The notes below the pieces were generated by a model. It made no database searches. It was not told the origin of the DNA and saw nothing but the letters and a program-made list of their open reading frames with translations. From positions 124,001 through 188,000 of the forward strand of contig NZ_AFXQ01000001.1 in NCBI RefSeq assembly GCF_000224415.1: a DNA stretch of 64,000 nt. The letters are read 5' to 3'. Made by a program: the position numbers and the translations under genes. Below are positions 46,512 to 54,056 of this stretch, piece after piece (positions within the stretch are counted from its first letter, which is position 1; every line of letters begins with the position of its first letter). The DNA is from Citricoccus sp. CH26A (GTDB taxonomy: Bacteria; Actinomycetota; Actinomycetes; Actinomycetales; Micrococcaceae).

Positions 46512-46769
46512 ATGAAGACTGACATCCACCCCGATTACCAGCTGGTGATCTTCAACGACCTGGCCTCCGGCGAGAAGGTCCTCACCCGGTCCACCACCTC
46601 CTCGGACAAGACGATGGAGTGGGAGGACGGGAACACCTACCCCGTGATCGACGTCGAGATCTCGGCCGCGTCCCACCCGTTCTACACCGGCAAGCAGCGG
46701 ATCATGGACACCGCCGGCCGCGTCGAGCGCTTCAACGCCCGCTTCAAGGGCTTCGGCGGCAAGAAGTAG
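46512..46769 (+). CDS. rpmE2: Type B 50S ribosomal protein L31
   Basis: An 85-residue protein with the bL31 signature: [40 protein letters not shown] and [17 protein letters not shown]. It lacks the CxxC zinc motif of type A L31, which defines the zinc-independent type B paralogue usually induced on zinc starvation through Zur. I do not see a clear Zur box in the 100 bases upstream. It directly follows the methyltransferase gene, marking the return to chromosome. Confidence 0.96.
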   Translation: MKTDIHPDYQLVIFNDLASGEKVLTRSTTSSDKTMEWEDGNTYPVIDVEISAASHPFYTGKQRIMDTAGRVERFNARFKGFGGKK

Positions 46770-46791
46770 TCTTCCGCCTCCACGACATCCC

Positions 46792-46852
46792 GGAACCGGG
46801 GTCGAGCCGGCCGTCCTCCTTCAGGAGGCAGCCAGGGCTCGGCCCCGGTTCC
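46792..46852. terminator. Bidirectional terminator-like hairpin
   Basis: GGAACCGGGGTCGAGC (46792-46807) pairs with GCTCGGCCCCGGTTCC (46837-46852) with one mismatch, and the loop holds a second hairpin CCTCCT/AGGAGG (46815-46828). It lies between the convergent rpmE2 and the small membrane protein gene. There is no long T run, as usual in high-GC genomes. Confidence 0.65.
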
Positions 46853-46887
46853 TGTCTGTCCGGCTGCCGGCCCTCGGCCGGCGGCGG

Positions 46888-47397
46888 TCAGATGTCCAGG
46901 ACGGGGAAGTAGCCGGTGCCCTGGTAGTCGTCCTCGTCGCTGGGGGAGCGACGGGCATCGTCCGCGCGCGAGCTGTCCCGCACGGCCAGCACGCAGCCGG
47001 CGATCGACATGAACAGCATGATGATCCCCTGCGGATTGCTCAGCGCGGCGGCCACGCCCTCGGCCTGGGGCCCCGCCAGGGCGCCGAGCACGGAGGAGGC
47101 GCCCTCCCCGGTGTCCGGCAGCGTGAAGCCCAGCCCGAGGCCGCAGGCCCAGGCGATCAGCAGCAGCCCCAGGGACCGGGCGGAGGGATGGCGTCCCGGG
47201 CGACGGCGGGGCACCGCGAGGGCGGTCAACGAGAGCAGGAGCAGGACCGGGGCGAGCGTCAGCGCATAGACCACGGTGAGGTCCCCGGCGCTGTCCGTCA
47301 GGAACCTCCCACCGGCCATCCAGAGGGGCACCGCCACGGCCAGGATCCAGCCGGCCCTCGTCGTCCACCGGCGAAGGGCACCCGCGTCGTTCGTCAT
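46888..47397 (-). CDS. Small membrane protein, unknown function
   Basis: A 169-residue protein with about four membrane segments: GWILAVAVPLWMAGG, VYALTLAPVLLLLSLTAL, LGLLLIAWACGLGLGFTL and GIIMLFMSIAGCVLAV, and an acidic C-terminal tail (SPSDEDDYQGTGYFPVLDI). Composition is like the chromosome. I recognise no family. It converges with rpmE2 over the hairpin at 46792. Confidence 0.7.
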   Translation of the reverse strand: MTNDAGALRRWTTRAGWILAVAVPLWMAGGRFLTDSAGDLTVVYALTLAPVLLLLSLTALAVPRRRPGRHPSARSLGLLLIAWACGLGLGFTLPDTGEGASSVLGALAGPQAEGVAAALSNPQGIIMLFMSIAGCVLAVRDSSRADDARRSPSDEDDYQGTGYFPVLDI

Positions 47398-47825
47398 GCT
47401 CCGAGCCTACCCATCGGCCGTCACCGCCCGGAGCCGGACCGTGGCGCAACTGCACCGGGGCGCCCAGCGTCCCTGCGTCCGACCCGGTTCCTCCCCTTAC
47501 CGGCCGTTGCCAGGGCGCCGCAGAGCACGGCATCCGACTCGGGCTGCGCATCCGGGCGGCCGAGGGTCCGGATGGCTAAACAGGACGGCTTCCCGGGGCC
47601 GATCCCCTGTAGGACAACTTTTACAGCACCGTCATCCCGGCCGTTCAACGAGGGCCAGGCATGCCTTCCGCACTGCGCTGGCAGCTTTCCGAACAACTGA
47701 ACACGTACAACCATAGGGTACGCTTGTACGTGTTGAAGGATCAATGCCACTCGCTGTGGCTCCATACCCAACAGATGCGAGAATGTGGCAGCCCCGGCGG
47801 CGGGTCGCCGTCCAGAGGAGTCGAC
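47398..47825. other. Transition from chromosome to accessory DNA, no gene seen
   Basis: About 430 bases. The left part is GC-rich like the chromosome; from about 47600 the base use is more mixed. It contains the inverted repeat at 47700-47734 and presumably the promoter for the small gene at 47826. No credible coding frame. Confidence 0.4.
47700..47734. promoter_or_regulatory. Perfect 11-bp inverted repeat, candidate operator
   Basis: AACACGTACAA (47700-47710) and TTGTACGTGTT (47724-47734) are exact reverse complements separated by 13 bases that include a -10-like TAGGGT. The site is about 90 bases upstream of a gene for a small AlpA-like protein. Symmetry, length and spacing fit a dimeric repressor binding across a promoter. 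Which protein binds is unknown. Confidence 0.6.
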
Positions 47826-48095
47826 GTGCCCGAGTTTTACCACGGCCTGCAGCAGCTCGCTGCAGCAGCCAACAGGTCCGTGTCCAGCGGTTACCAGTGG
47901 CGGCAAACGCTGCCGGAACCGGATGCTGTGATGCCTACGGGGGACATCAAGCGATCCCGCCAGGGGTGGAAGGTGTCGACCCTACGCGACTGGGCGGAGA
48001 GCCGGCAGGAGCCGCTGCGGACAGACCTGCTGGAGGGTCTCAAGAAGCTGGAAGCCACCGAGCGCGAATACCGAGCTACCCACCCTCGCTGGTAA
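47826..48095 (+). CDS. Small AlpA/excisionase-like DNA-binding protein
   Basis: An 89-residue protein from GTG 47826, preceded by GAGGAG. The segment LPEPDAVMPTGDIKRSRQGW followed by KVSTLRDWAESRQ resembles the winged helix of AlpA/excisionase-type regulators (P-E-P ... G-W-x-x-x-T-L-x-x-W). Such proteins regulate or excise mobile elements. The frame is open further upstream but lacks a better start. The candidate operator at 47700 lies just upstream, so autoregulation is possible. Confidence 0.55.
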   Translation: MPEFYHGLQQLAAAANRSVSSGYQWRQTLPEPDAVMPTGDIKRSRQGWKVSTLRDWAESRQEPLRTDLLEGLKKLEATEREYRATHPRW

Positions 48096-48128
48096 TGCTG
48101 ACTAAGGCATCGAGGCCGAGGGGAATCC

Positions 48129-48434
48129 ATGAGACAGCGGTGGCACCAACTGAGTATCGGACTGTTCACGCCAGGAGATTGGAACCACTTCAAAGCTGCT
48201 TTGCGCCACTGGCTGGAGGGTGACCAACCACAGGCGGGCGAGGTGCTCCTCGACGACGCCCAACCGGACTCCTCCGAGTACACCTTCGCCCAAAGTGTGC
48301 ACCGCTGGATGATCCAGCTGGACATGCCCGACCTGGCTGAGCGAATAGACCTCAAACACTTCCGCGAGCGCGACCCGTTCTTGACGGGGCCCACGGGGAG
48401 CACCCGCGTGAGGTCACGACGCAGTACAGATTGA
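48129..48434 (+). CDS. Small hypothetical protein
   Basis: A 101-residue protein, MRQRWHQLSIGLFTPGDWNH, with several Trp and an acidic middle (EVLLDDAQPDSSEYTFAQS). No known motif. The ATG follows GAGGGGAA and lies 33 bases after the previous stop, so the two are probably co-transcribed, with the HTH protein gene next. I cannot assign a function. Confidence 0.55.
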   Translation: MRQRWHQLSIGLFTPGDWNHFKAALRHWLEGDQPQAGEVLLDDAQPDSSEYTFAQSVHRWMIQLDMPDLAERIDLKHFRERDPFLTGPTGSTRVRSRRSTD

Positions 48435-48465
48435 CGAAGCGCCATCAACGTAAGGAGGCCCCGCT

Positions 48466-48867
48466 GTGGAACCGATTGAACTGACCGCACGCCGTGAAGC
48501 TTTGGGACTGACCATCGCCGGCCTGGCGAAGCACCTGGAGATCAGGGAGAGCAACCTTGCCCGGTGGGAGGGCGGCACTTACGAGCCGCGGGATTGGGAT
48601 TGGATTGACGAGGCCCTAGAGCGTCTGGAGCGATACCAGGATGAGGAGTACCAGCGCCTCAGGTCGCTCGCTGATGAGGAAGGCCTTGAGGGGGAGGGGC
48701 CGACTGGTCGGATCCGCACGTACGGCAGCAACGGGGATCTGTGGTCTGCGCACGCGTGCGCAAAGCAGCTGAGGATTCCAGCTGTGGTGCATCGGACTGC
48801 TGCAGCGCGTGCTGCGGTGGCGTTCCGGGCGGATCATGGGAAGCCGGCTGACATCGAGACTGCCTAG
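48466..48867 (+). CDS. Helix-turn-helix (XRE-like) protein
   Basis: A 133-residue protein from GTG 48466 after AAGGAGG. Residues 5-60 form an XRE-like HTH: LTARREALGLTIAGLAKHLE, IRESNLARWEGGTYEPRDWD. A helical segment follows (LERLERYQDEEYQRLRSL) and a C-terminal part with GDLWSAHACAKQLRIPAVVH. The WEGGTYEPRDWDWIDEAL part resembles phage-type regulators such as the Aca/YdiL group, but I cannot confirm that. It is the third gene of a short operon. Confidence 0.65.
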   Translation: MEPIELTARREALGLTIAGLAKHLEIRESNLARWEGGTYEPRDWDWIDEALERLERYQDEEYQRLRSLADEEGLEGEGPTGRIRTYGSNGDLWSAHACAKQLRIPAVVHRTAAARAAVAFRADHGKPADIETA

Positions 48868-49165
48868 GGGCGGGTGAGGGAACCTTGACTCTCCCACCTG
48901 CCGTGGGGGATCAGCGACCGTCACCGTCGAACACGTTGTCGGCATTGACACCCACGACCTCCTCGCTAAGCTCAATGGCTCAACGGGAGACTAATGTGTC
49001 ACGGCTCAGGCCAGAGATTGATACAACCGACGCGGACCGGTTCAACTTCGGCGTAGCGCTGCTGAGGCAGAATCTCCTTTGTCACTGTGATGAGGGTGGA
49101 TTACAGGCTCGGGGCGGTGTTCCATATTGCCTCCCGGTCACGGTTCCACCGAGACGAATGATCGA

Positions 49166-49492
49166 TCAGACTTCTGGCCCCAGCTGGCCTACGATTCGGT
49201 CTCGCAGACCGGCGAACTCAGGAGGAAGGAGGCTGAGAAGGAGCCGTTCGATCTTCTGTCCCGGGTCTTGGAGTGTCCGGTCGGCTCCTCTCACGGTCCC
49301 GTTCCAAGCCCGACAGTCGACGTGGTCGAGGGTATAGAGAAACCCTCGATAACCGAGCCCTGGGGGCTCCGGCACTGAGTCCCCAGTCTGGGACAGACTT
49401 TGGTGGAGGGCTCGCACGAGTTTTTCATGCTCCTTGTCGAGTAGCCATTGTGGGTTCCTCTGTCCACTGAAGACGTCCAACTCAACGAGCAT
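49166..49492 (-). CDS. FSGRPNP-motif protein, short paralogue
   Basis: A 108-residue protein starting MLVELDVFSGQRNPQWLLDK. The same opening, D-x-F-S-G-R/Q-x-N-P-x-W, begins the neighbouring gene at 49502, and both have a GYxGF/GYLGLGF block about 50 residues later, so they are paralogues over the first about 100 residues. This one lacks the long C-terminal domain of its neighbour. Function unknown. It begins 9 bases after the upstream gene's stop and should be its operon partner. Confidence 0.68.
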   Translation of the reverse strand: MLVELDVFSGQRNPQWLLDKEHEKLVRALHQSLSQTGDSVPEPPGLGYRGFLYTLDHVDCRAWNGTVRGADRTLQDPGQKIERLLLSLLPPEFAGLRDRIVGQLGPEV

Positions 49493-49501
49493 CGCGTCTC
49501 C

Positions 49502-50422
49502 TCAGTTGATGACGACAGATCGTCCCGCGTAGAAATAGCCGCAGAAGTCGGTGTAACCGCCACGATCGCATGTCTCGGGATCGGTGATCAATGCGTTGCT
49601 GTTGTCGGTATTCCGTGCAGCTGTCTGACCTGGCTTGTGGCCCCAGAAACCCCCTCGCTGGTGTCGATACCAGTGATAATCGAAGCCTGGGTCGATGACC
49701 AGAGCCATAAGGCGACGTGGCCATTCGTCCACGGGGAGGCATTCGCATCGGCGCACCAGTCCATCGGCTATAGCCGCGGCGGTCACAGTCCCGCAGGCCA
49801 TGGTGCCGGTTCCAGCGCCGTGTGCCCGTCCCGGCTGGGCGAAGGTATCTGTGCGCCAATTGCGAGCATAGTTGTAGCAGTTGTTGTATTTGCGGACGTC
49901 GGGAGCGTTCCAGAAATCAGGGTTGAACTGGCTTACCTCATATTCGCACTGTTCGCATCTCTCGTCCCGGATGATTGTGCGAAGAGGATTGTATGGGGGC
50001 CACGTCGGACACTCAGCCGCCGGGGGGGTCTCGAGGTATTCGTGTAGCCGCTTGAGGATGTGTTCGCGGAGTTCGGTCGTAAGTGGAGTGAGCGTATGCG
50101 CCACAAGTTGGATGCCCTTGTCTTGCTCCATCGACTCCACCACTCTCAGCGCCAGCTCCCCAGAGGCCTGGAAGTCCTCGGCGGCAACGGATGCGAGGGC
50201 AAACTCGCGCGTGACCCCGGGGCGATCAATTGGCTCGTCTTCCAGACTCGTCACCCGGATTTCCCGGAAACCAAGCCCGAGGTATCCGGATTCGGGCCGT
50301 GCCGCGACCCCCTCAGTCGAGGAAACGGCTTCAAGAATCGCATCGACCGTGCCAGGGTCGGTGATGATCCATTCTGGATTCGGGCGGCCGGAGAACATAT
50401 CAACTTGAATGCGTAGCATCAT
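49502..50422 (-). CDS. FSGRPNP-motif protein with Cys/His-rich C-terminal domain
   Basis: A 306-residue protein. Residues 1-130 form the domain shared with the 49166 paralogue (MMLRIQVDMFSGRPNPEWII). After a proline linker, the C-terminal domain (about 150-306) carries RCEQCEYEV, NNCYNYARNWRTDTFAQPG, MACGTVTAAAIADGL, DYHWYRHQRGGFWGHKPGQT and DPETCDRGGYTDFCGYFYAG. A Cys in NNCYNYA and a His in YHWYR followed by HKPG would suit a papain-like peptidase or NlpC/P60-type fold; this is inference. It ends a small operon that includes a radical SAM gene. Confidence 0.7.
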   Translation of the reverse strand: MMLRIQVDMFSGRPNPEWIITDPGTVDAILEAVSSTEGVAARPESGYLGLGFREIRVTSLEDEPIDRPGVTREFALASVAAEDFQASGELALRVVESMEQDKGIQLVAHTLTPLTTELREHILKRLHEYLETPPAAECPTWPPYNPLRTIIRDERCEQCEYEVSQFNPDFWNAPDVRKYNNCYNYARNWRTDTFAQPGRAHGAGTGTMACGTVTAAAIADGLVRRCECLPVDEWPRRLMALVIDPGFDYHWYRHQRGGFWGHKPGQTAARNTDNSNALITDPETCDRGGYTDFCGYFYAGRSVVIN

Positions 50423-50428
50423 TACTCC

Positions 50429-50542
50429 TTATTTTGGTTCCACGATTCGTGGAGAGATATCTTCTGATGTCGCCGGTTCAGTTGCCGCTGTGATGCCGTG
50501 ATCGTCCAGCCCACGCCTGCAGGTCACGCAACGTCTGCACAT
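50429..50542 (-). CDS. Possible 37-residue Cys-rich small peptide
   Basis: An ATG at 50542 opens a frame reading MCRRCVTCRRGLDDHGITAA and ending PRIVEPK, with the TAA at 50429-50431 placed right against the GGAG ribosome site of the next gene. It lies directly downstream of a radical SAM gene. The position would suit translational coupling, and a peptide substrate is one option, but no strong ribosome site precedes the ATG and composition alone does not prove it is coding. Confidence 0.25.
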   Translation of the reverse strand: MCRRCVTCRRGLDDHGITAATEPATSEDISPRIVEPK

Positions 50543-50595
50543 ATCCGGCCTGAAGAGATGATGTTCTCTTTATGGAGGGTTTGGCCCGGTCTTGC

Positions 50596-51603
50596 CTATG
50601 GACTGGCAACTGGTGACAAGCTGCGGGCGACCAGCGTTTCGTGCCAGTTGAGTACCATTTGCTCGCTGTCTTCCTGGATTTCGTCAAGAAGTGTGTTGCT
50701 GAGGTTCTGGAGGTGTGGGTAGCGCTTCTGCATAAAGTCTCTCCATCCCTCTAGCAGCGATTGTTCAGCGAGGTTGCAGACTTGATACGTAGGATCAATC
50801 CCGTACGCCACTGGGACGACCCGGCCGGCGGGGTCCACCACAAGGACCTGCACATCATCGGCGGTTTCACCGGACGGCGGGGAGGAGAACGGCCTTCTTG
50901 AGAGAAGCCGACTGCGGAGTTCGAGGTCCAACTCGATTCGTAGGTCATCCAGGTGCAGCCGGTTGAGTGCTTTGGCTTGCAGGAACAGGCGATTTCGGTC
51001 GCTGGGAGTCAGGGCTTCTGTAGTCATGTTGAGTTCGGCCCGACCGTGCATTTCCAAGGGGTGAAGACGGATCGAATAAGCACCATGCCGTCGTGCTGTG
51101 GAGATTACCTCCCCTAAGAACGGCAGGGAAGATTTGGTGACTGTATGGACTACGGCAGAGGCGATTCGACTGTTGGCAATGTAGTCAAGGGCGCGCACGG
51201 CTCGACCAAAGGCCTGATGAGAACCGCGGATTCGGTTGTGGAGTTCTGGAGGCCCGTCAAGGCTGATCGCCATCACATCGAGGAGCGGTTCGAGGCGATT
51301 CGTCATCTCGCGGGTAAGGAAGGTGCCATTTGTGACAAGACCGGTCTGCAGTCCGATATGCCTCGCAAATGTCAGTAGCTCCTCAAGCTCCGGGTACATC
51401 AAGGGTTCCCCACCGGATACAGACACTGAGTCGAAACCGAGAACAACCGCATCGGATAGAAACTGCTTGAGAAGGTTCTGATCTAGGGACTGCTTTTGAG
51501 CTGGGGCGGAGGAAGAATAGCAATGGGCACACTTGAGGTTGCAACGCAACGTGGGATGTACTTGAACGATACGGCGTGCGCCTTCTCCAGACGGGCCAGT
51601 CAT
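50596..51603 (-). CDS. Radical SAM protein
   Basis: A 335-residue protein. The cluster motif HPTLRCNLKCAHCYSSSAPA (CxxxCxxC) is at about residue 20, followed by VSVSGGEPLMYPELEELL, TGLVTNGTFLT and VMAISLDGPPELHNRIRGSH, the classic SPASM-family-like core. The C-terminal region (VQVLVVDPAGRVVPVAYGI, then YQVCNLAEQSLLEGWRDF) resembles a shortened SPASM part with only one Cys, so auxiliary clusters are doubtful. Such enzymes modify peptides or proteins. ATG 51603 is preferred over an upstream in-frame ATG at 51645 because the preceding gene overlaps that stretch and GGGAAAG precedes it. Confidence 0.86.
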   Translation of the reverse strand: MTGPSGEGARRIVQVHPTLRCNLKCAHCYSSSAPAQKQSLDQNLLKQFLSDAVVLGFDSVSVSGGEPLMYPELEELLTFARHIGLQTGLVTNGTFLTREMTNRLEPLLDVMAISLDGPPELHNRIRGSHQAFGRAVRALDYIANSRIASAVVHTVTKSSLPFLGEVISTARRHGAYSIRLHPLEMHGRAELNMTTEALTPSDRNRLFLQAKALNRLHLDDLRIELDLELRSRLLSRRPFSSPPSGETADDVQVLVVDPAGRVVPVAYGIDPTYQVCNLAEQSLLEGWRDFMQKRYPHLQNLSNTLLDEIQEDSEQMVLNWHETLVARSLSPVASP

Positions 51604-51613
51604 GCTTTCCCAG

Positions 51614-51980
51614 TCATTTGATGCGCAACTCGACTCGACTGACAAAAGTTTTCGGATTTACAATTCCGTACGGAAAATACTCGAACCGATCGAGGTGTTC
51701 GACATCCTTTAGGGCACTAGCTAAGCGCTCTACACCCTGTTGATCGAGTACGATTTCCACGCCCAGCCCGTCGGGAGTGACGATTCCCTTCCATATTCAT
51801 AGCGCACTCCAAATCGCGGTGTAGACACTTATCGAGTGCCAACGAATCTAGGAGTCTTCTTGTAGGGGCAGCTAGGTTTGAGGTTCGCTGACTCCCGGGC
51901 GCGATCCCATTGTTATCGCCGGTTACAGGCGGGGTTATCGATGAAGTGACTACGCTGATCGCCGAAGTGGAACTATCCAG
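51614..51980 (-). pseudogene. Probable small gene before the radical SAM gene, one frameshift
   Basis: A stop-free stretch reads SNLAAPTRRLLDSLALDKCL and ECAMNMEG, then after one extra base in GGG at about 51786 continues IVTPDGLGVEIVLDQQGVER, LASALKDVEHLDRFEYFPYG and IVNPKTFVSRVELRIK to a stop at 51614. Amino-acid composition and the tight spacing to the radical SAM start argue that it is coding. The start is unclear: an ATG at 51800 has GGAG six bases upstream and would give 61 residues; the open frame extends to about 51980 without ATG. No family recognised. Confidence 0.45.
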
Positions 51981-52005
51981 CTTGCACTAATCTCGAAACA
52001 TGATC

Positions 52006-52926
52006 TCATGTAGCAATATCTATTTGTAAGGATTCTTGGACATTGTGAATGGGCATTGCGCAACCGTGGCTGCTCAACCCGTCGGGAAGATCTATGAATG
52101 GTGCAGCGTGCAACAGGGCGATGACCTCATTATTCCCGTTGAGTATCACGGATCCAGAATCGCCCGGGCCTGCGAATACAGTCACGAAGGGCACGCCTCC
52201 AGTGATGTCGTACTGGTCGTATGAAGGCGATGTTCCCAATGATCTGCGGGCTCTGACGAAGAATCCATCAGTCAAGAGAGTCCGGGCACCACGCTTTTTC
52301 ACCATCTCGCCCGGGTTTGGCACCGCCGTCGAGACCCCCTGAATCGGTCCGATGCCTTCCACAGTCGTCAGGGCGCTCCGCGGGCCCGTGAGGTCAAGAA
52401 CGGCGCAATCGAGAAATACCGGCCCGACTTGATCTCGTAAGTCGGACACCGTGCCTACCAGATTTCCTTCAGGGGAGGCGGGCACATATGACGCCTGAAA
52501 CACCTTTAAGCCGATCTGGTCCACCACGTGAGCGCAGGTCAGCCCTTGCAGTACCCCGGTTTTACGGTTTCGGACCATGGCACCCCACGTGCCCGAGGCG
52601 GGGGCGAGAGCCAGATCAGCAGGTATGGGCTCTCTCATAATTTGAATCCCGCCGCGCAGTGGGTCATACCGCGTTTCATCCTGGAGGAGTGTGGGTTGCA
52701 CCTGTACGACATCCGTAATGTAGCCGCTGAACTCGGGAGGCACCCGTTCGGGCTCTGGGACCTCGCTTAAAGATTTCTTCTCTCGAACATGGACGAACAG
52801 AGCAAGCTGATCTGTATACTCCTTGCCGATTTGTTTCAGTCCAACACCAACGCGATATTTGTCCGGGGCGACGGTATTTAGCCGTTCCCACAGAGCATCA
52901 GCAGCGTCGCCAGCTTCCGGTGTAAT
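52006..52926 (-). CDS. Trypsin-like serine protease
   Basis: The protease domain has the catalytic triad in order: His in GLTCAHVVDQ, Asp in FLDCAVLDL and Ser in GPGDSGSVILN (with the typical oxyanion Gly). It lacks a signal peptide. The frame stays open upstream of the first ATG (52743) through well-formed protein sequence, KYRVGVGLKQIGKEYTDQLA and PEPERVPPEFSGYITDV, back to a stop near 52930, so the true start is upstream but only CTG (52893) or ATT (52926) are available. The N-terminal part looks like the short domain that often precedes trypsin domains in bacterial conflict or effector systems. Confidence 0.75.
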   Translation of the reverse strand: MTPEAGDAADALWERLNTVAPDKYRVGVGLKQIGKEYTDQLALFVHVREKKSLSEVPEPERVPPEFSGYITDVVQVQPTLLQDETRYDPLRGGIQIMREPIPADLALAPASGTWGAMVRNRKTGVLQGLTCAHVVDQIGLKVFQASYVPASPEGNLVGTVSDLRDQVGPVFLDCAVLDLTGPRSALTTVEGIGPIQGVSTAVPNPGEMVKKRGARTLLTDGFFVRARRSLGTSPSYDQYDITGGVPFVTVFAGPGDSGSVILNGNNEVIALLHAAPFIDLPDGLSSHGCAMPIHNVQESLQIDIAT

Positions 52927-53120
52927 GGTTAGGGGTTTTTAGGTAGCAACTTGCCCCCTTCCTCAATGCTGCAAGCTACTCCCGTATCCCCTTTGAGACT
53001 AGGGTTGGTCGATCTCGAGGGACTGGATTTGGCCGGGAGCAGTCTGAGAATGTGACCGCGCTATCCATGACACCTTGACCTTCGACCGGGCCTCAAGGAC
53101 GCTTTGGTCAGGATCATTCG

Positions 53121-53951
53121 GTGTTTCAGGCTTCGGTGCGGCCCATTAGGGGGACGAGCGTGGAATATTTAGCCGCGGATCCGGCCCAGCAGGTCGCGGT
53201 GGTGCTTCTGGGACGTTTCCAGGTCTCCTGCGACGGGAAGGAAGTTGTCCTTCCCGTCGCTTCGCAGCGTCTGGTCGCGCTGCTGTCGTTGTCTGGGCGA
53301 CTGAGCAGGCTGGTTGCGGCAGGTCAGATGTGGCCGGACGTCTCTGAGGGGCAGTCCCTAGCCAACCTGCGCACCATCCTTTGGAAGCTCCGCCGGATCC
53401 ACAGGGGGATCGTGGAGGTGTCCGGGGAGTCCCTGGGTCTGCCAGCCGGCGTCATTGTGGACGTCCAGGCCAGTGTCGCGCAGGCTCTAGGCATTATTTG
53501 CGAGGCACAGAGCCTGCCCACCGACGCACTGCTGGCGTACAACGGTGTCGGGGAGATTTTGCCGGGTTGGTATGACGACTGGGCGCTCTCGGAACGCGAC
53601 CGTCATCGTGAGTTGACGCTGCATGCCCTCGAGTGTGCGGCCCACGAGCTCCTTCGGCGAGGGCTGCCCGGTGCGGCCATGGACGCTGCACTCAGTGCCG
53701 TCCACCTCGAGCCGCTGCGCGAGAGCGCGCACTCTGCCGTTATCCAGGTCCACCTGGTCGAGGGCAACGTGGCCCTAGCCATGCGGCACTTCGACGCGTT
53801 CCGCCGCACAATGCTCACCGAGGTTGGGGTTGATCCGACGCGGTCCTTCAGCGACCTCATCGGCGGGCCCTGCCCGGTGGAAGCCTCGAATCAGATGGCT
53901 CTGCGTCCGAACACCGTACGTCGGTCCTGGCAGGCGGAGACGGGCCGGTGA
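53121..53951 (+). CDS. BTAD-domain (SARP-like) transcription regulator
   Basis: A 276-residue protein. The N-terminal winged helix begins VVLLGRFQVSCDGKEVVLPV, with LVALLSLSGRLSRLVAAGQM and ANLRTILWKLRRI (about 30-95). The bacterial transcriptional activation domain follows (about 130-245) with ILPGWYDDWALSERDRHREL and MRHFDAFRRTMLTEVGVDPT. SARP/BTAD proteins activate pathway operons in actinobacteria. It lies immediately upstream of the eCIS structural genes on the same strand and is the obvious candidate activator. The GTG start at 53121 may be replaced by a GTG at 53160. Confidence 0.87.
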   Translation: MFQASVRPIRGTSVEYLAADPAQQVAVVLLGRFQVSCDGKEVVLPVASQRLVALLSLSGRLSRLVAAGQMWPDVSEGQSLANLRTILWKLRRIHRGIVEVSGESLGLPAGVIVDVQASVAQALGIICEAQSLPTDALLAYNGVGEILPGWYDDWALSERDRHRELTLHALECAAHELLRRGLPGAAMDAALSAVHLEPLRESAHSAVIQVHLVEGNVALAMRHFDAFRRTMLTEVGVDPTRSFSDLIGGPCPVEASNQMALRPNTVRRSWQAETGR

Positions 53952-54056
53952 CGCTGGGGAGACGCCGGGTGGACGCCCACCGGATCACCATGGACCCCAA
54001 CGACCAAATCCTGACCGGTGCAGAATCCCAATCTGACCAATCCTAAGGGGACGTCA

